Source: Thermotoga maritima MSB8
GTDB taxonomy: Bacteria > Thermotogota > Thermotogae > Thermotogales > Thermotogaceae
NCBI RefSeq assembly: GCF_000008545.1
Contig: NC_000853.1
Location: 1,006,465-1,070,464 of the forward strand
DNA length: 64,000 nt
Direction: 5' to 3'
The notes beneath the pieces are model-generated. The model saw only the letters and a list, made by a program, of their open reading frames with translations. It was not told the DNA's origin and did not search any database. A program made the translations under genes and the position numbers. Positions 1 through 9,530 of this stretch are shown here, piece by piece (the first letter of the stretch is position 1; every line of letters starts with the position of its first letter).

Positions 1-2
1 TA

Positions 3-311
3 GGAGCGATACACGATGAACAGATCAGCCTTTTTCAGATGGAAAATGATCGATCCAGAAAGCTTGTACTGAAGGTCTCGGATGACTACGCGTACTTGAG
101 ATTGATGATCTACGGTGTTTTGATGTCTGTTTTGAAGAATCCTGTGGAGTGGGGGTATCTCGAGGATCTCGTTCTTTCAATGGAACCTTTAACTCTACGG
201 TTCTGGGGCTCGAAGATAAAATACACTTTCTGGAAAGCCAAGAATCGGAGAGTGCTGAATTATCTTGCAAGGCGTATCCTGGAGGTAGAAAGGCTTGGAA
301 AGGTTACCTGA
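3..311 (+). CDS. C-terminal part of an unrecognised protein, cut by the window edge
   Basis: The reading frame is already open at the window start and ends with a stop at 311. It gives about 102 residues rich in Leu, Arg and Lys, with a hydrophobic stretch in the middle (LRLMIYGVLMSVL). No family is recognised. Its end overlaps the helicase start at 295 by 17 bases, so the two are probably translationally coupled and belong to one operon. In defence islands a gene before such a helicase is often a methylase or a second helicase, but nothing here shows that. An internal ATG at 39 exists, but the open frame upstream makes it an unlikely true start. Confidence 0.55.
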   Translation, partial: GAIHDEQISLFQMENDRSRKLVLKVSDDYAYLRLMIYGVLMSVLKNPVEWGYLEDLVLSMEPLTLRFWGSKIKYTFWKAKNRRVLNYLARRILEVERLGKVT

Positions 312-3300
312 GGTCATACTCAGAAAAGTTACACTGAGCAATCCCGCTCTCTTTTATTCCTCGCTGACTTCTCCCTCGAACAGAAGGAGAATAGAAGCTT
401 TCAAGCATCAGTTTCAGACGCTCTGTCATGCCATGCTTTCAAGGCCTGTGAGAATTCTAATAGCCGATGAGATAGGCCTCGGAAAAACCATCCAGGCTCT
501 TGCAATAGCGAGATATTTAGAGCTTCAAGGTGAAGCAAAAAAGATTCTGATCCTCGTTCCCAAGATCCTCAGAGAGCAGTGGAAACAGGAGATAAGAAGA
601 TTGGGAGGAAAACCGGTTGTCATAACGAATGGAAGCGAAGTGGAAAGAAAACTTCTCAGAAAGGCTACTTTTAATAATGCTGCCGAGTATTTTGTGGTGT
701 CAATCGATCTGGCAAAGAGTCAAAACCATTCAGAAAAGTTCTCGGCGATAGATTGGGATCTTCTAATCGTTGACGAGGTTCATAATGTAACTTACAACAC
801 ACAGAGATACAACTTTTTGAAGAGTCTGATCGAAAAATCAAAAGAGGACCTCAACATCGTATTTCTCTCCGCAACACCGCACAGAGGTAATCCGAAAGAC
901 TATATAGAAAGGCTCAGACTCCTTGATCCAACACTGACAGCCGATTGGAACGCTCTGGACAGCGAGAAGTTCTACAGAAGAACTCACGGGGTTCTGGTTT
1001 TTCGTCGAACAAAAAAGGTTGTCAACGATCTGGAGAAGAGAGAGATCTTCAAAAAGTGCGATTTCAACGCTGTGATAGTTGATATTACCGAAGAAGAAAA
1101 ACGTTTCTTTGAGGAACTGGATGAAGTGCTCTTTGAAATGGTCAAGGATGTTCATATGAACTCTCCTGTTGCTCTTCTTGCTGTACTTTTGAGAAAAAGA
1201 GCGGCTTCGAGTTACGAATCCGCTTTGAAAACTATAAACAACATCATCAAAAATCAGTATTCCGGGGCTTCAGGTGAAGACGTGCTGGAAGATCAGATCA
1301 AGCAGATATTCGGCCTCGGGTACGATGAGATGGAACTGGAAGAAAATTCAGAAATAGACGATCTGATCAGTAGCATAATAAACAGCGTGGCCAAAAGATA
1401 CCCTCTTGATAAAGGACAGATTAACGCGTTAGAAAAGATCCTGAAGATTGGAAAGGCCATCGGAAAAAACGACAGCAAGTTGAAAACTCTTGCCGAAGTT
1501 CTCGCATATCACCTGAAGAAAAACGAAAAGGTGATCGTATTTACAGAATTCAAGGACACACTGGAATACCTTAGGAACAATCTTCCAACACTCCTCGAAC
1601 AAGAAGGTATTCACCTTTCTGAGGAAAAGGATATATCTGTACTTCATGGCGGAATGAAAAGCGAAGAAATAGAAAAACAGGTGGAGAAATTTGCAAACGA
1701 TGGAAAACTACTGATCTCAACCGATGTGGCATCCGAGGGATTGAACCTGCAGGTGGCAAACATCCTGATCAATTACGAAATCCCTTGGAGTCCGATAAAG
1801 CTCGAACAGAGGGTGGGAAGAATCTGGAGACTGAATCAGACAAAAGAAACGATCGCTTACACCCTTCTTCTCAACCACGAGGCAGATCTTCAGATACTGG
1901 AAAGCCTTTATCAGAAGATCCTGAACATAACTGATGCTGTTGGAACTGGGCCGAACGTTGGTAAGCCAGTTTTTGGAACGAGAACGCTCAGTGGAAATTT
2001 CGAGTATCGGCTGGAGAACGTTCAGGACGAGGAAACTTCGGATTCTCCTGTGTCCGAGTTCGAACTGATGCTCTCTGCCATCAAAAGGAGGAATTTAGAT
2101 GAACAGACAAAACGTATAATCAGCACTTTGAAATCTCTCAGAACGAAGATCGAAGAAGTCGTTCCTTTGAACACCTGTAATGAAATTCAAGAAGAACTGA
2201 ACAGTGTTCTTTTACCTGACGATATGGAATCGGAGATCGTTTTCGAGAAACTTAAAAAGTACATATCAGTTTTTGAAAATAGTTTTATCAATAGTATAGG
2301 TTCATACCTTTTTAAAATTCTGACAGATAGAATACATGAACCACTTCTGAACGAGAAGTGTTTAAAAATAGCCGTTAAAAATGAGTCAAAAGAATACAGA
2401 CTTTTCCAGGTGGAAGTCATCGATCGAGGAAGAAAGATATACGAGTATCCTGTACTAATTGAAATCGGTGGAAACGTTTCACCTCAGCTCTACCGTGGTA
2501 CTTCTCTTTTGGAAAAGCTGGCAGATGTGTTTTCAAAAGAATGGTTCGTTATTGAATGGGCAAATCCAAAAGAGAAGATGGATATTCAAACCGCGAAATT
2601 GATAGATCGGAGTGCCAAAGATTTACAAAGCATCATGGATAAACACACGGACTATGACATTAAACTGAATGAATCTCTCATGAAAACAGACTCACTGTTC
2701 AGAAGGTTGAACACGAGGTCATCTGAGATTTTGAGAGTTGAGGGTTTATCCGACAGGGAATTTTCCGTTTTTAAACTACTCCATCCTTCCATTCTTGAAA
2801 TCCTTGGTCTTTCTCTGGACAGTATCGAACTTCCACCGAGCGACTATGAAAAATGGATGGAAAGAAGCTTCGTTCCGCTCGAAGATATTCTTGAAAGTGA
2901 AAGAAAAGCCATGGAAATAGTTATGGACATAGAAAAGAAGCGTCTAATTGAAAAGTATGGGGAAAGCTCTGACTGGAAGGTAGAGGATGTTTCTTTGAAG
3001 GAACACTACGATATAAAGGTCTCTGAACCAGAAGGTGAGAAGTACATAGAAGTCAAGGGACACAAACCCTTGTGGCTGTCCGCTGAGTTGACCGCGGCTG
3101 AGCACAGATTCGCAAATGACAATCGGGATAGATACTGGATCTACATAGTTTCCAACCTTGGAGGTAAAAAGCCCGTAATTTTAAAGATCTTCAGCCCGTT
3201 CGATGATGAAAAAAGAAAAATATACCTGGTTCACGAGAATAAAGACATTGATATCACCGAAATATTTGGATCGACAATAAAAACAAAACAACGATACGTC

Positions 3301-3336
3301 ATTTCGCTCGGACAGAAAATATACCGCAGGAGATGA
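295..3336 (+). CDS. SNF2/RapA-like helicase with C-terminal DUF3883-type nuclease domain
   Basis: This 1013-residue protein is a predicted DNA translocase or helicase fused to a nuclease-like domain. Superfamily 2 motifs are visible: Walker A DEIGLGKT near residues 58-65, DEVH near 160, SATPH near 192, and the C-terminal RecA half with DVASEGLNLQ near 477 and a QRVGRIWR arginine-finger segment just after 500. The last 120 residues contain an Asp906...Glu919-x-Lys921 arrangement (IEVKG) typical of the PD-(D/E)xK fold and of DUF3883 domains. The start is TTG at 295 with GGAGG nine bases upstream. Helicase-DUF3883 fusions are known from defence islands, and the convergent GmrSD-like gene fits that setting. 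The exact system is not identified because the upstream genes lie outside the window. Confidence 0.85.
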   Translation: MERLPEVILRKVTLSNPALFYSSLTSPSNRRRIEAFKHQFQTLCHAMLSRPVRILIADEIGLGKTIQALAIARYLELQGEAKKILILVPKILREQWKQEIRRLGGKPVVITNGSEVERKLLRKATFNNAAEYFVVSIDLAKSQNHSEKFSAIDWDLLIVDEVHNVTYNTQRYNFLKSLIEKSKEDLNIVFLSATPHRGNPKDYIERLRLLDPTLTADWNALDSEKFYRRTHGVLVFRRTKKVVNDLEKREIFKKCDFNAVIVDITEEEKRFFEELDEVLFEMVKDVHMNSPVALLAVLLRKRAASSYESALKTINNIIKNQYSGASGEDVLEDQIKQIFGLGYDEMELEENSEIDDLISSIINSVAKRYPLDKGQINALEKILKIGKAIGKNDSKLKTLAEVLAYHLKKNEKVIVFTEFKDTLEYLRNNLPTLLEQEGIHLSEEKDISVLHGGMKSEEIEKQVEKFANDGKLLISTDVASEGLNLQVANILINYEIPWSPIKLEQRVGRIWRLNQTKETIAYTLLLNHEADLQILESLYQKILNITDAVGTGPNVGKPVFGTRTLSGNFEYRLENVQDEETSDSPVSEFELMLSAIKRRNLDEQTKRIISTLKSLRTKIEEVVPLNTCNEIQEELNSVLLPDDMESEIVFEKLKKYISVFENSFINSIGSYLFKILTDRIHEPLLNEKCLKIAVKNESKEYRLFQVEVIDRGRKIYEYPVLIEIGGNVSPQLYRGTSLLEKLADVFSKEWFVIEWANPKEKMDIQTAKLIDRSAKDLQSIMDKHTDYDIKLNESLMKTDSLFRRLNTRSSEILRVEGLSDREFSVFKLLHPSILEILGLSLDSIELPPSDYEKWMERSFVPLEDILESERKAMEIVMDIEKKRLIEKYGESSDWKVEDVSLKEHYDIKVSEPEGEKYIEVKGHKPLWLSAELTAAEHRFANDNRDRYWIYIVSNLGGKKPVILKIFSPFDDEKRKIYLVHENKDIDITEIFGSTIKTKQRYVISLGQKIYRRR

Positions 3337-3360
3337 TTTCTTCCAATTAGACTGACTTTT

Positions 3361-5115
3361 TCACTTCAAACTCTCAAACCCTTTTCGAATGATTTCTGCC
3401 ATTCGACGTCGGCGTTCCTCCAAAAATGTCCAGTAATCCATGTTGTACCAGCCTTCGGGCAGTGCATGGTACCAGTACATTTCTGTGAGTTTATCGGGTG
3501 GGAAACGACGTTCATACTCGGGTGCGTAATCTGAGGGAGGGCGATCTCCTATTTCAACGTTGTCGTGCCATTCTACTAGTGCGAAGTTGGCAACCTGGTT
3601 TATGTCGTGGTTATCTTTGATGCCCAGTTTTTCAAGGTATTTGCGTGGAAAGAGATGGTGTCTTTCCAGGGCTGATCTGTGTGATTGTGATGTGGGATCG
3701 AGCAGATCGCGAACTTTCATGGATGAATAAAGTACCGGAGCGTCGAGCAAACAGAGAGCTGCGAAAAAGGCATATTGTCCCGGGTTGCGAGCGGAAGCTG
3801 TGGCCAATTCGTTGGGAAGCGTAACGTTCCAGTAATCATTTGTTAGAACCGCCGATATTTCCTGTTCCAGTGTCCGAACGAACTCTTCTGAACTGGAACA
3901 GCCTCGTATCAATGTGAGATCCTGTTCCATACGAGTTTCAGCAGAAGAGGAATAACGGCTGGTGAGCGAACTCATGAAGAACCATCGTGCCATCAAATCG
4001 CGAAGGGTGTGCTGGTCCAGACCAAAGTCTTGTTTGCCGATGAGCCAGAGGGAGTAAGTGTAGACCAGTGCCATTTCAGAGGTAATAAGACTGTGATGAA
4101 TATATCCGGCACGTTTTATAACTTTCAAAAAGTCGTGCCAGTTTTGCAGGTTGAGAACTTCTTTCTGTGCTTTTTCCAAGCGATCAAACTGTTCGTCGCG
4201 ACGTTCCGGTGAGAATTCACCGGTTTGAAGATCCTTGCCCCGTAGAATGGAATAAACGTATTCCAACCGGGCACGACGAAAAGCCAGTACTACATCGACT
4301 CTCAGTAGCTGATCTGGCTGGGGTTTGAAGTATGGGTTATAGGGTGAAGGACGATTATCCGAAGGTGGATTCTTAGCCCGCCGGCAGAATTCTTCCAGTT
4401 GTTTTCGCCCTTCATCCCAGAAAACGGACATCAACGTCAGGATGAAATCGGCCTGATTGAGTGTACGACCTCTGCTGTTTATGCGAACAAAGATCTCAGA
4501 AACCTGTTCTTCTGTGGCGCTGGCAGAAATTTCCAGAGCGGTCATTGGATAATTGACGAGGTTGACCAGCTTTTGAATGGATCGAGGAATCCGCTGCCGT
4601 TCCTCTTCGGTTAGACCACGCCGTTCTTCCAATCTCTTCATGAAACTGGAGATAAAATCGTACAGCGCGAAACCTTCCTGCCACAGGATACTGATATCAG
4701 ATATCCAGGTAGGATCTCGTTCAATAGATGTATTGGTGACCTCGAATTTTTCTTCCAACGGATTGAAGGCTATTCTCAAGCGCCGTTGTCGAAAGTTCTT
4801 GTCTACGATGGGAACACCCTTCATTACGGAGTAAAGGGCAGTGAGTCGCTGTTGACCATCTACAACGAGCAGGCGAGGCACTTTCTTCTTGGGGCCTGTC
4901 CCGATAGTGCGGTGTTCACCAGGGAAACCATTTTCCCAGAAAAGAAGAGTTCCAATAGGATAGCCACGGTACATAGAATCAAACAGATCACGCACACGCG
5001 TTGTATCCCAGACGAAGGGCCGTTGAATATCAGGAAGACCTATTTCACCGCTATCGATATTCTCTAACAGTCCACCTACACTGTAATCTACCTTCTTGAA
5101 CAAAAGACCGTTCAC
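3361..5115 (-). CDS. DUF262/DUF1524 (GmrSD-like) protein, probable modification-dependent restriction factor
   Basis: This 584-residue protein has the ParB/sulfiredoxin-like DUF262 domain at the N terminus, with the hallmark VDGQQR at residues 85-90. It has an HNH-type DUF1524 domain at the C terminus, with ERHHLFPRKYL around residues 484-494 and a later conserved Asn-rich segment (NQVANFALVEW). In GmrSD enzymes the DGQQR domain hydrolyses nucleotides and the HNH domain cuts DNA, usually DNA carrying modified bases. Here both halves sit in one chain, which is common. The start is GTG at 5115. A promoter-like TTGTGA/TAAAAT pair lies upstream. It converges on the helicase gene with a 24-base gap, so it is probably a separate transcription unit of the same defence patch. 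Confidence 0.85.
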   Translation of the reverse strand: MNGLLFKKVDYSVGGLLENIDSGEIGLPDIQRPFVWDTTRVRDLFDSMYRGYPIGTLLFWENGFPGEHRTIGTGPKKKVPRLLVVDGQQRLTALYSVMKGVPIVDKNFRQRRLRIAFNPLEEKFEVTNTSIERDPTWISDISILWQEGFALYDFISSFMKRLEERRGLTEEERQRIPRSIQKLVNLVNYPMTALEISASATEEQVSEIFVRINSRGRTLNQADFILTLMSVFWDEGRKQLEEFCRRAKNPPSDNRPSPYNPYFKPQPDQLLRVDVVLAFRRARLEYVYSILRGKDLQTGEFSPERRDEQFDRLEKAQKEVLNLQNWHDFLKVIKRAGYIHHSLITSEMALVYTYSLWLIGKQDFGLDQHTLRDLMARWFFMSSLTSRYSSSAETRMEQDLTLIRGCSSSEEFVRTLEQEISAVLTNDYWNVTLPNELATASARNPGQYAFFAALCLLDAPVLYSSMKVRDLLDPTSQSHRSALERHHLFPRKYLEKLGIKDNHDINQVANFALVEWHDNVEIGDRPPSDYAPEYERRFPPDKLTEMYWYHALPEGWYNMDYWTFLEERRRRMAEIIRKGFESLK

Positions 5116-5170
5116 GATTTTTCCCCCAATCTCCTGGAAGAGGTAGATTCTTCACTCTTGATCCGTTAGA

Positions 5171-5199
5171 ATTTTAACTAATATAGCTGTTTATCACAA
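5171..5199 (-). promoter_or_regulatory. Promoter of the DUF262/DUF1524 gene
   Basis: On the minus strand TTGTGA (5199-5194) and TAAAAT (5176-5171) are separated by exactly 17 bases. They lie about 55 bases upstream of the GTG start at 5115. The fit to sigma-A hexamers is good, but there is no experimental support. Confidence 0.5.
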
Positions 5200-5239
5200 C
5201 CCCCCTCAATGGAATATGATTCCTGACTCGTATCCTGTA

Positions 5240-5260
5240 GCAGGAGAACCTGCGCTTTTT
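5240..5260 (+). terminator. Weak hairpin followed by a T tract
   Basis: GCAGG-AGAA-CCTGC is followed by GCTTTTT on the plus strand. This is the degraded counterpart of the stronger bidirectional terminator at 12437-12465. It has lost the T tract that the 12.4 kb copy has on the minus strand, so it probably no longer ends transcripts from the minus strand. Confidence 0.3.
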
Positions 5261-5297
5261 CAGGAGAATTCATGTAGCAAACCTTAAATTGCCTTGC
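5249..5297. repeat. 49-base repeat, copy 1 (identical to 12454-12502)
   Basis: The 49 bases from CCTGCGC to GCCTTGC are identical to 12454-12502, over 7 kb away. Both copies lie just 3' of a HEPN gene on the minus strand: the intact gene at 12.5 kb and a broken one here. The repeat therefore marks a duplicated segment that included the gene end and its terminator region. Further copies elsewhere in the genome cannot be judged from this window. Confidence 0.8.
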
Positions 5298-5395
5298 TCC
5301 ATACTTTTCATGTTCCTGTTCATTTCAATTTCTCATCTTTTCTTATCCAGTCTTCCACATCATCCTCTTCAAATCCAAGAATTCTTTGCACAACA
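5298..5395 (-). pseudogene. Remnant of a HEPN-domain gene
   Basis: The minus strand around 5370-5325 encodes FEEDDVEDWIRKDE. This matches FEEENVKDWIRKAE near the C terminus of the intact HEPN protein at 12514-12912, and the DNA is clearly alignable on both sides. Most of the gene is missing, and the last codons are rearranged before the shared 49-base repeat. It is a truncated duplicate with no coding capacity of its own. The stretch 5200-5408 otherwise holds no gene. Confidence 0.7.
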
Positions 5396-5408
5396 ATATT
5401 AGTTTGTC

Positions 5409-8400
5409 TTATTCAATTTCACAAATCTGCACTCCATAATCAAATGGCTCAGTGTGATGCATCCATAAAAGCAAAACAATATTTCCACGCAAGGGATATA
5501 TTCCACTCAGAACGTTTGCTCCCTGTTCACTTTCGTTACCTTTCCACAGCGTGATTTTTTCAGACGTGCTCAGGTTTTGAGCAATAACTTCAAGAGAATT
5601 TCCATAAACAATCCATTTTCCACCTGGCAAAAGAGCGCAGACATAGTTTTCCAGCGTGACATCATACGTTTTAAGTGTTTTACTCTCAACATCGTAGATA
5701 TTCATTTTTGAGTTCTGATCTTTGAAGAAAACGGAATCTGTTCCTGGCACCCACTGTAAAATACTTTTGTCATATGTGGTTCCAATTTGCTCTATCTTGG
5801 CATCACTAACTCTCAACACATGAATGGCATCACCATTTGAAGTTAATCTACTTGCAAGGATATATTCCCCTGAGGGGCTGAAACTGTGTAGTATAAAACC
5901 CATTCCCTGAATAGTTGTAACTGGTTTTTCTTTGTAGCTACCAGATTCATCGATTTCAAAGCCTTCACCATTGTACGCGTAGAAGTACACTTCATCTTCT
6001 GATATCCATTCGAAGTTGTAATCCCTTGAGAGAGTCGCTTTTACAGGTTCGGGCAGAGAAAACTCTTCCAGGGTCTTCGTCTCTATGTTGTATAGACTAA
6101 ACCCGGTTTGACGCTCAATTAGTAGTTTTTTGCCATCAGGTGAAAGGCTGAATCTATGGGTGGGATACCCATCCTGCATGACGTTCAGCCATACAAGATC
6201 TCCAAAAATTATCCTCTCTGGCTTTTCAATCGAAGGAAAACTGCTTGCATTTCCCTCAACAGCTTGACCTACCTTTTCTTCAGGAACACTAATGCTTTCT
6301 ATCCTGCGTTTCAAATCCCACCACCTTGATGAACGCCAGCTGGTGCATTCAAAACCGTAACTTTGGAATGCTTCGATTGCCTTTTTTTCCGCTTCAGTAA
6401 GTAATTCTGTAAGAGCTTCTTTCTTCGTAAGAGTTGTGAATCCCCCTGCTTTTTCAATAGATTCTACTTCGATTTCAACCTTATCCAGATAAGTATTCAG
6501 AACTCTGTCTGCTTCATTGGTTGCCTTTACACGTTCTTCAGCGTCTTTGATAAACTTTTCGAATCTTTGGCAAAGGTTGAGGGCTTTTTCGAGATCTCCA
6601 CCAATAACTCCCATTATGTCTGGATCGTCAAGTATCAAAAGAAAAGATATTCCTCCTATCTGTGTGGAGATTCCTTTCCACAAATATGAGTTGTCATCCG
6701 ATCTATAGTAATCCAGTATTAGAGCCTTCAGATCGTGAGAGTAGTCATGAAGAGAAGCCTTTTCATACTCTTCTATTACCTGAGAAGCACTCTTTTTAAG
6801 GCTCTTATTCTCTTCAATCATCGAATTTATATAACTGGAATACTCTTTCGATGGTTCAAGATTTAACATTTCTACACCAGCTGAGCTTATTCTGTAAAGA
6901 TCTGAGGACATAACTTCCAACATATCGCGCATCTCAATCCAGTGTTCATACATTGAATCCACAGCTTCGGTGGTTTGGGAGATTCTTTTTAATTCATTCC
7001 GGGCCTCATCTGGAGTTATCTTCTGTTTCCACATATCTTTTATTGTGAAGGCCATTTGTTCGATCCTGTCTTCCCATTTTTCCAGATAGCTCGATTTTAG
7101 AGAGTCGAAACTATCGACAACAACCTGAAACGTTTCCTGGAATATTTTCACTTTTTCTCTTAGAAACGCCAAATAGACCTCAAGATACCGCTTCGTCATT
7201 TCGTTTTTCAATTCCGTCATGTACACCCATTGAGATATTGTAGTTTTCCATTCGAGTGTTTTTTCCAATCTCTGTAGTAAAGAACTTTTGAATTCCTCAA
7301 TCAACATCGCATTTTTTGAATATGAAACTAAGCCATCTTCATCTGTGTAGCAATACCGAGGGAAGCTCTCATACAAAGCTTTGATTTCCTCAGATAATTT
7401 GTCAACCTTTTCAATCAGAGCTCTGGTTAGACGCTCGTCCTCTTGACAAATCGCCAGCAAGTTTTCCAGAATCCACCCGCCGTTCTGTAGCAAGAAAAAT
7501 GAAGGTGATTTGGAGTTGAGTTCCTTCATGAATGCCTTGCCGATTCCATTAGTAAAACCTTCCATCATTTCTGAAAAGCTACTAAATGCAAACGACCAGA
7601 CAGCCTGTCCTATTTTCTGCTTGTAGAGTTTCAAAAACTGATTGAATTTTGCCAACAAACTATCCTGTAATAGTTTCATTTCACTTCCTTGATCAAGGGT
7701 TTTGACCAGTTGTGATAGCTTTTCCTTGAACAACTGTCGCTGTTTCTCTATCTCCTGATGCTTCAAATAAACAAAATCGTTCAATTGTCTAATGTTTCCT
7801 TCGACATCTTTATCCAATTGTTTGAGCTTCTCCGAATATTCGCTTTGGCTGATCGATCCTTTATGGTATTCAGATTCAAGATTGTTGGCAATCGTCTTTT
7901 TAGCGGTATTTAATTGACCCGTATAAACGCTTACTATTCGATTGATTTCGTAGTTGTACTCTCCGAGAGTTATCTCATTGTTTTCAAGCTGTCCAAAGGT
8001 GTACTCGATTAATCTTTTGGCACTGTTAAGATCTGGCAGTGCATCCCTTAAAGACAAATCGTTCATCTCTTCAATCCTCGTCTCTATGTTCTGTACCGCG
8101 CTCACCTTGAGAAAGGGATCCTTTGCCAATACTATTTCCTCCGCTTTTGCTATGACTTCTTGAGGAATAACATCTTCTTCAGATTTTCTTTGTCCTTTTG
8201 TCGATCCCTGTTGTGTCTTCTCCCCGACATCGTTGATAGCAGCTTTCTTTGCGGCTTTCTTTTTTGATAGAAAATAAGCTCTGTCGAAGTAACATCTGTT
8301 TATCTCGTTTTCATCGTTACCAACTAACTCCCTGATCTGCTTGATAAACACAACCTCATTACTGGCTATATCGTTGAACGTGATCTGAAAATCGACAACA

Positions 8401-9278
8401 TTGTAGTATTTTGTGAACAACTCTACAATCAATGATGGTGTTTCTATAATGTTCTTCAAAATCGATTCAGCGCTTTTCTTAGCAGTTTCTTCTATCACTT
8501 TTTCGGCCAGTGCGTTACCTTTGCTGACAATCTCCAATTTTAATCTTTCCGTCAACCTGTCTTTTAATCTATCTTTTAGTTCGTCTGAAGCTTTGGTGAG
8601 AACCTCGTCTAAGACTTTCTTTTCCTCTGAAGACTCAAAAGGTTCGACAAAATACGTTTTCCACCAGTACTGAGCAATTTTTTCAGTGGCACCATAATTT
8701 GCTTTGCAGTAATCAATAAACGTTATTTTGTACGTTGAATCTATCAGTTGAAGAATCGCATTTTTTATTACTCCACCGAAATCCCCTTCAAGTAACGGTT
8801 TTAAAATCTCTTTCCAGTTCTTCAAAACATCGTCTATTATCTTATTCGCTGTCTTCAAAGAATTTTTCAACGTTTCCGATGCAAGGTAGTCTATGGAGTT
8901 ATACAAATTAGATTCAATTAAAGCGATAAATTGCTTGTTTTCCCGCAAACGAGCTTCTTGATATGCGAGCTGAAGTTTTAAGATCTCTTCATTAGAAGCC
9001 CCTTCTCTTCTTGCTTCTTGAACCTTTCGAATAGCCTCTTGGCTTTCTTTCTGATATCTGGCCAGAAGCGGGTCGTTTGAATAAAGCGTCTCTAAGAAAA
9101 AATCGCTTCCTGATTTGAACAATCCGTTGTATCCGACAATGTTTTGAATTGCTTTCAAATAGCTTTTATTCAGTTCGCTAATGGTGTTTAAGCGATACCG
9201 CAAAGCGTCGCTATCGTTTGAAAACACGCACAGATAAAATGTCAACAGAATAGCTACTACCACAGCAAGTTTTTTCAT
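5409..9278 (-). CDS. Giant exported coiled-coil protein with C-terminal beta-propeller-like region
   Basis: About 1289 residues. The start is placed at the ATG at 9278, which has GGAGGG eight bases upstream; an in-frame TTG at 9293 would lie across that ribosome site. The N terminus MKKLAVVVAILLTFYLCVFS is a signal peptide. Residues from about 40 to 960 are mostly charged and helical with long Glu/Lys/Leu heptad stretches (for example ASDELKDRLKDRLTERLKLE), suggesting an extended coiled coil. The last 250 residues change character: repeated short beta units such as SLSPDGKKLLI, SFSPSGEYILASR and ALLPGGKWIVYG look like TolB/WD40-type propeller blades. It may be a periplasmic or toga-associated structural protein. 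No homologous family is recognised by name, and a function is not claimed. Confidence 0.7.
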   Translation of the reverse strand: MKKLAVVVAILLTFYLCVFSNDSDALRYRLNTISELNKSYLKAIQNIVGYNGLFKSGSDFFLETLYSNDPLLARYQKESQEAIRKVQEARREGASNEEILKLQLAYQEARLRENKQFIALIESNLYNSIDYLASETLKNSLKTANKIIDDVLKNWKEILKPLLEGDFGGVIKNAILQLIDSTYKITFIDYCKANYGATEKIAQYWWKTYFVEPFESSEEKKVLDEVLTKASDELKDRLKDRLTERLKLEIVSKGNALAEKVIEETAKKSAESILKNIIETPSLIVELFTKYYNVVDFQITFNDIASNEVVFIKQIRELVGNDENEINRCYFDRAYFLSKKKAAKKAAINDVGEKTQQGSTKGQRKSEEDVIPQEVIAKAEEIVLAKDPFLKVSAVQNIETRIEEMNDLSLRDALPDLNSAKRLIEYTFGQLENNEITLGEYNYEINRIVSVYTGQLNTAKKTIANNLESEYHKGSISQSEYSEKLKQLDKDVEGNIRQLNDFVYLKHQEIEKQRQLFKEKLSQLVKTLDQGSEMKLLQDSLLAKFNQFLKLYKQKIGQAVWSFAFSSFSEMMEGFTNGIGKAFMKELNSKSPSFFLLQNGGWILENLLAICQEDERLTRALIEKVDKLSEEIKALYESFPRYCYTDEDGLVSYSKNAMLIEEFKSSLLQRLEKTLEWKTTISQWVYMTELKNEMTKRYLEVYLAFLREKVKIFQETFQVVVDSFDSLKSSYLEKWEDRIEQMAFTIKDMWKQKITPDEARNELKRISQTTEAVDSMYEHWIEMRDMLEVMSSDLYRISSAGVEMLNLEPSKEYSSYINSMIEENKSLKKSASQVIEEYEKASLHDYSHDLKALILDYYRSDDNSYLWKGISTQIGGISFLLILDDPDIMGVIGGDLEKALNLCQRFEKFIKDAEERVKATNEADRVLNTYLDKVEIEVESIEKAGGFTTLTKKEALTELLTEAEKKAIEAFQSYGFECTSWRSSRWWDLKRRIESISVPEEKVGQAVEGNASSFPSIEKPERIIFGDLVWLNVMQDGYPTHRFSLSPDGKKLLIERQTGFSLYNIETKTLEEFSLPEPVKATLSRDYNFEWISEDEVYFYAYNGEGFEIDESGSYKEKPVTTIQGMGFILHSFSPSGEYILASRLTSNGDAIHVLRVSDAKIEQIGTTYDKSILQWVPGTDSVFFKDQNSKMNIYDVESKTLKTYDVTLENYVCALLPGGKWIVYGNSLEVIAQNLSTSEKITLWKGNESEQGANVLSGIYPLRGNIVLLLWMHHTEPFDYGVQICEIE

Positions 9279-9310
9279 TATTAATCCCTCCAAAGTTCAG
9301 AATTCCTACC

Positions 9311-9340
9311 ATTATAGCATTTGTTCTACGAAAGATACAA
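9311..9340 (-). promoter_or_regulatory. Promoter of the giant exported protein gene
   Basis: The minus strand shows TTGTAT (9340-9335), an 18-base spacer, and a perfect TATAAT (9316-9311), about 33 bases before the ATG at 9278. Confidence 0.55.
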
Positions 9341-9530
9341 ATAAGTTTTCACAATCTATGAAATTTTTCACACGTGTAGAAAAATCGATTGCAATAAAGA
9401 AGCTGGAAACACATATCCTCTCAGAAAATCTGTGTATTAACGGATAAAAAACTCAAAGGGAGATCAGAGTCCCTATGTATCTAACAGCGAGCGCTTTTAC
9501 AGATTCAAGGAATTGAAAGAAGTCGACCTC

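Noticed and set aside
5294-5554. Open frame of 86 codons on the plus strand in the 5.3 kb gap
   Set aside because: It is antisense to the HEPN remnant and to the end of the giant exported protein; the remnant explains the sequence.
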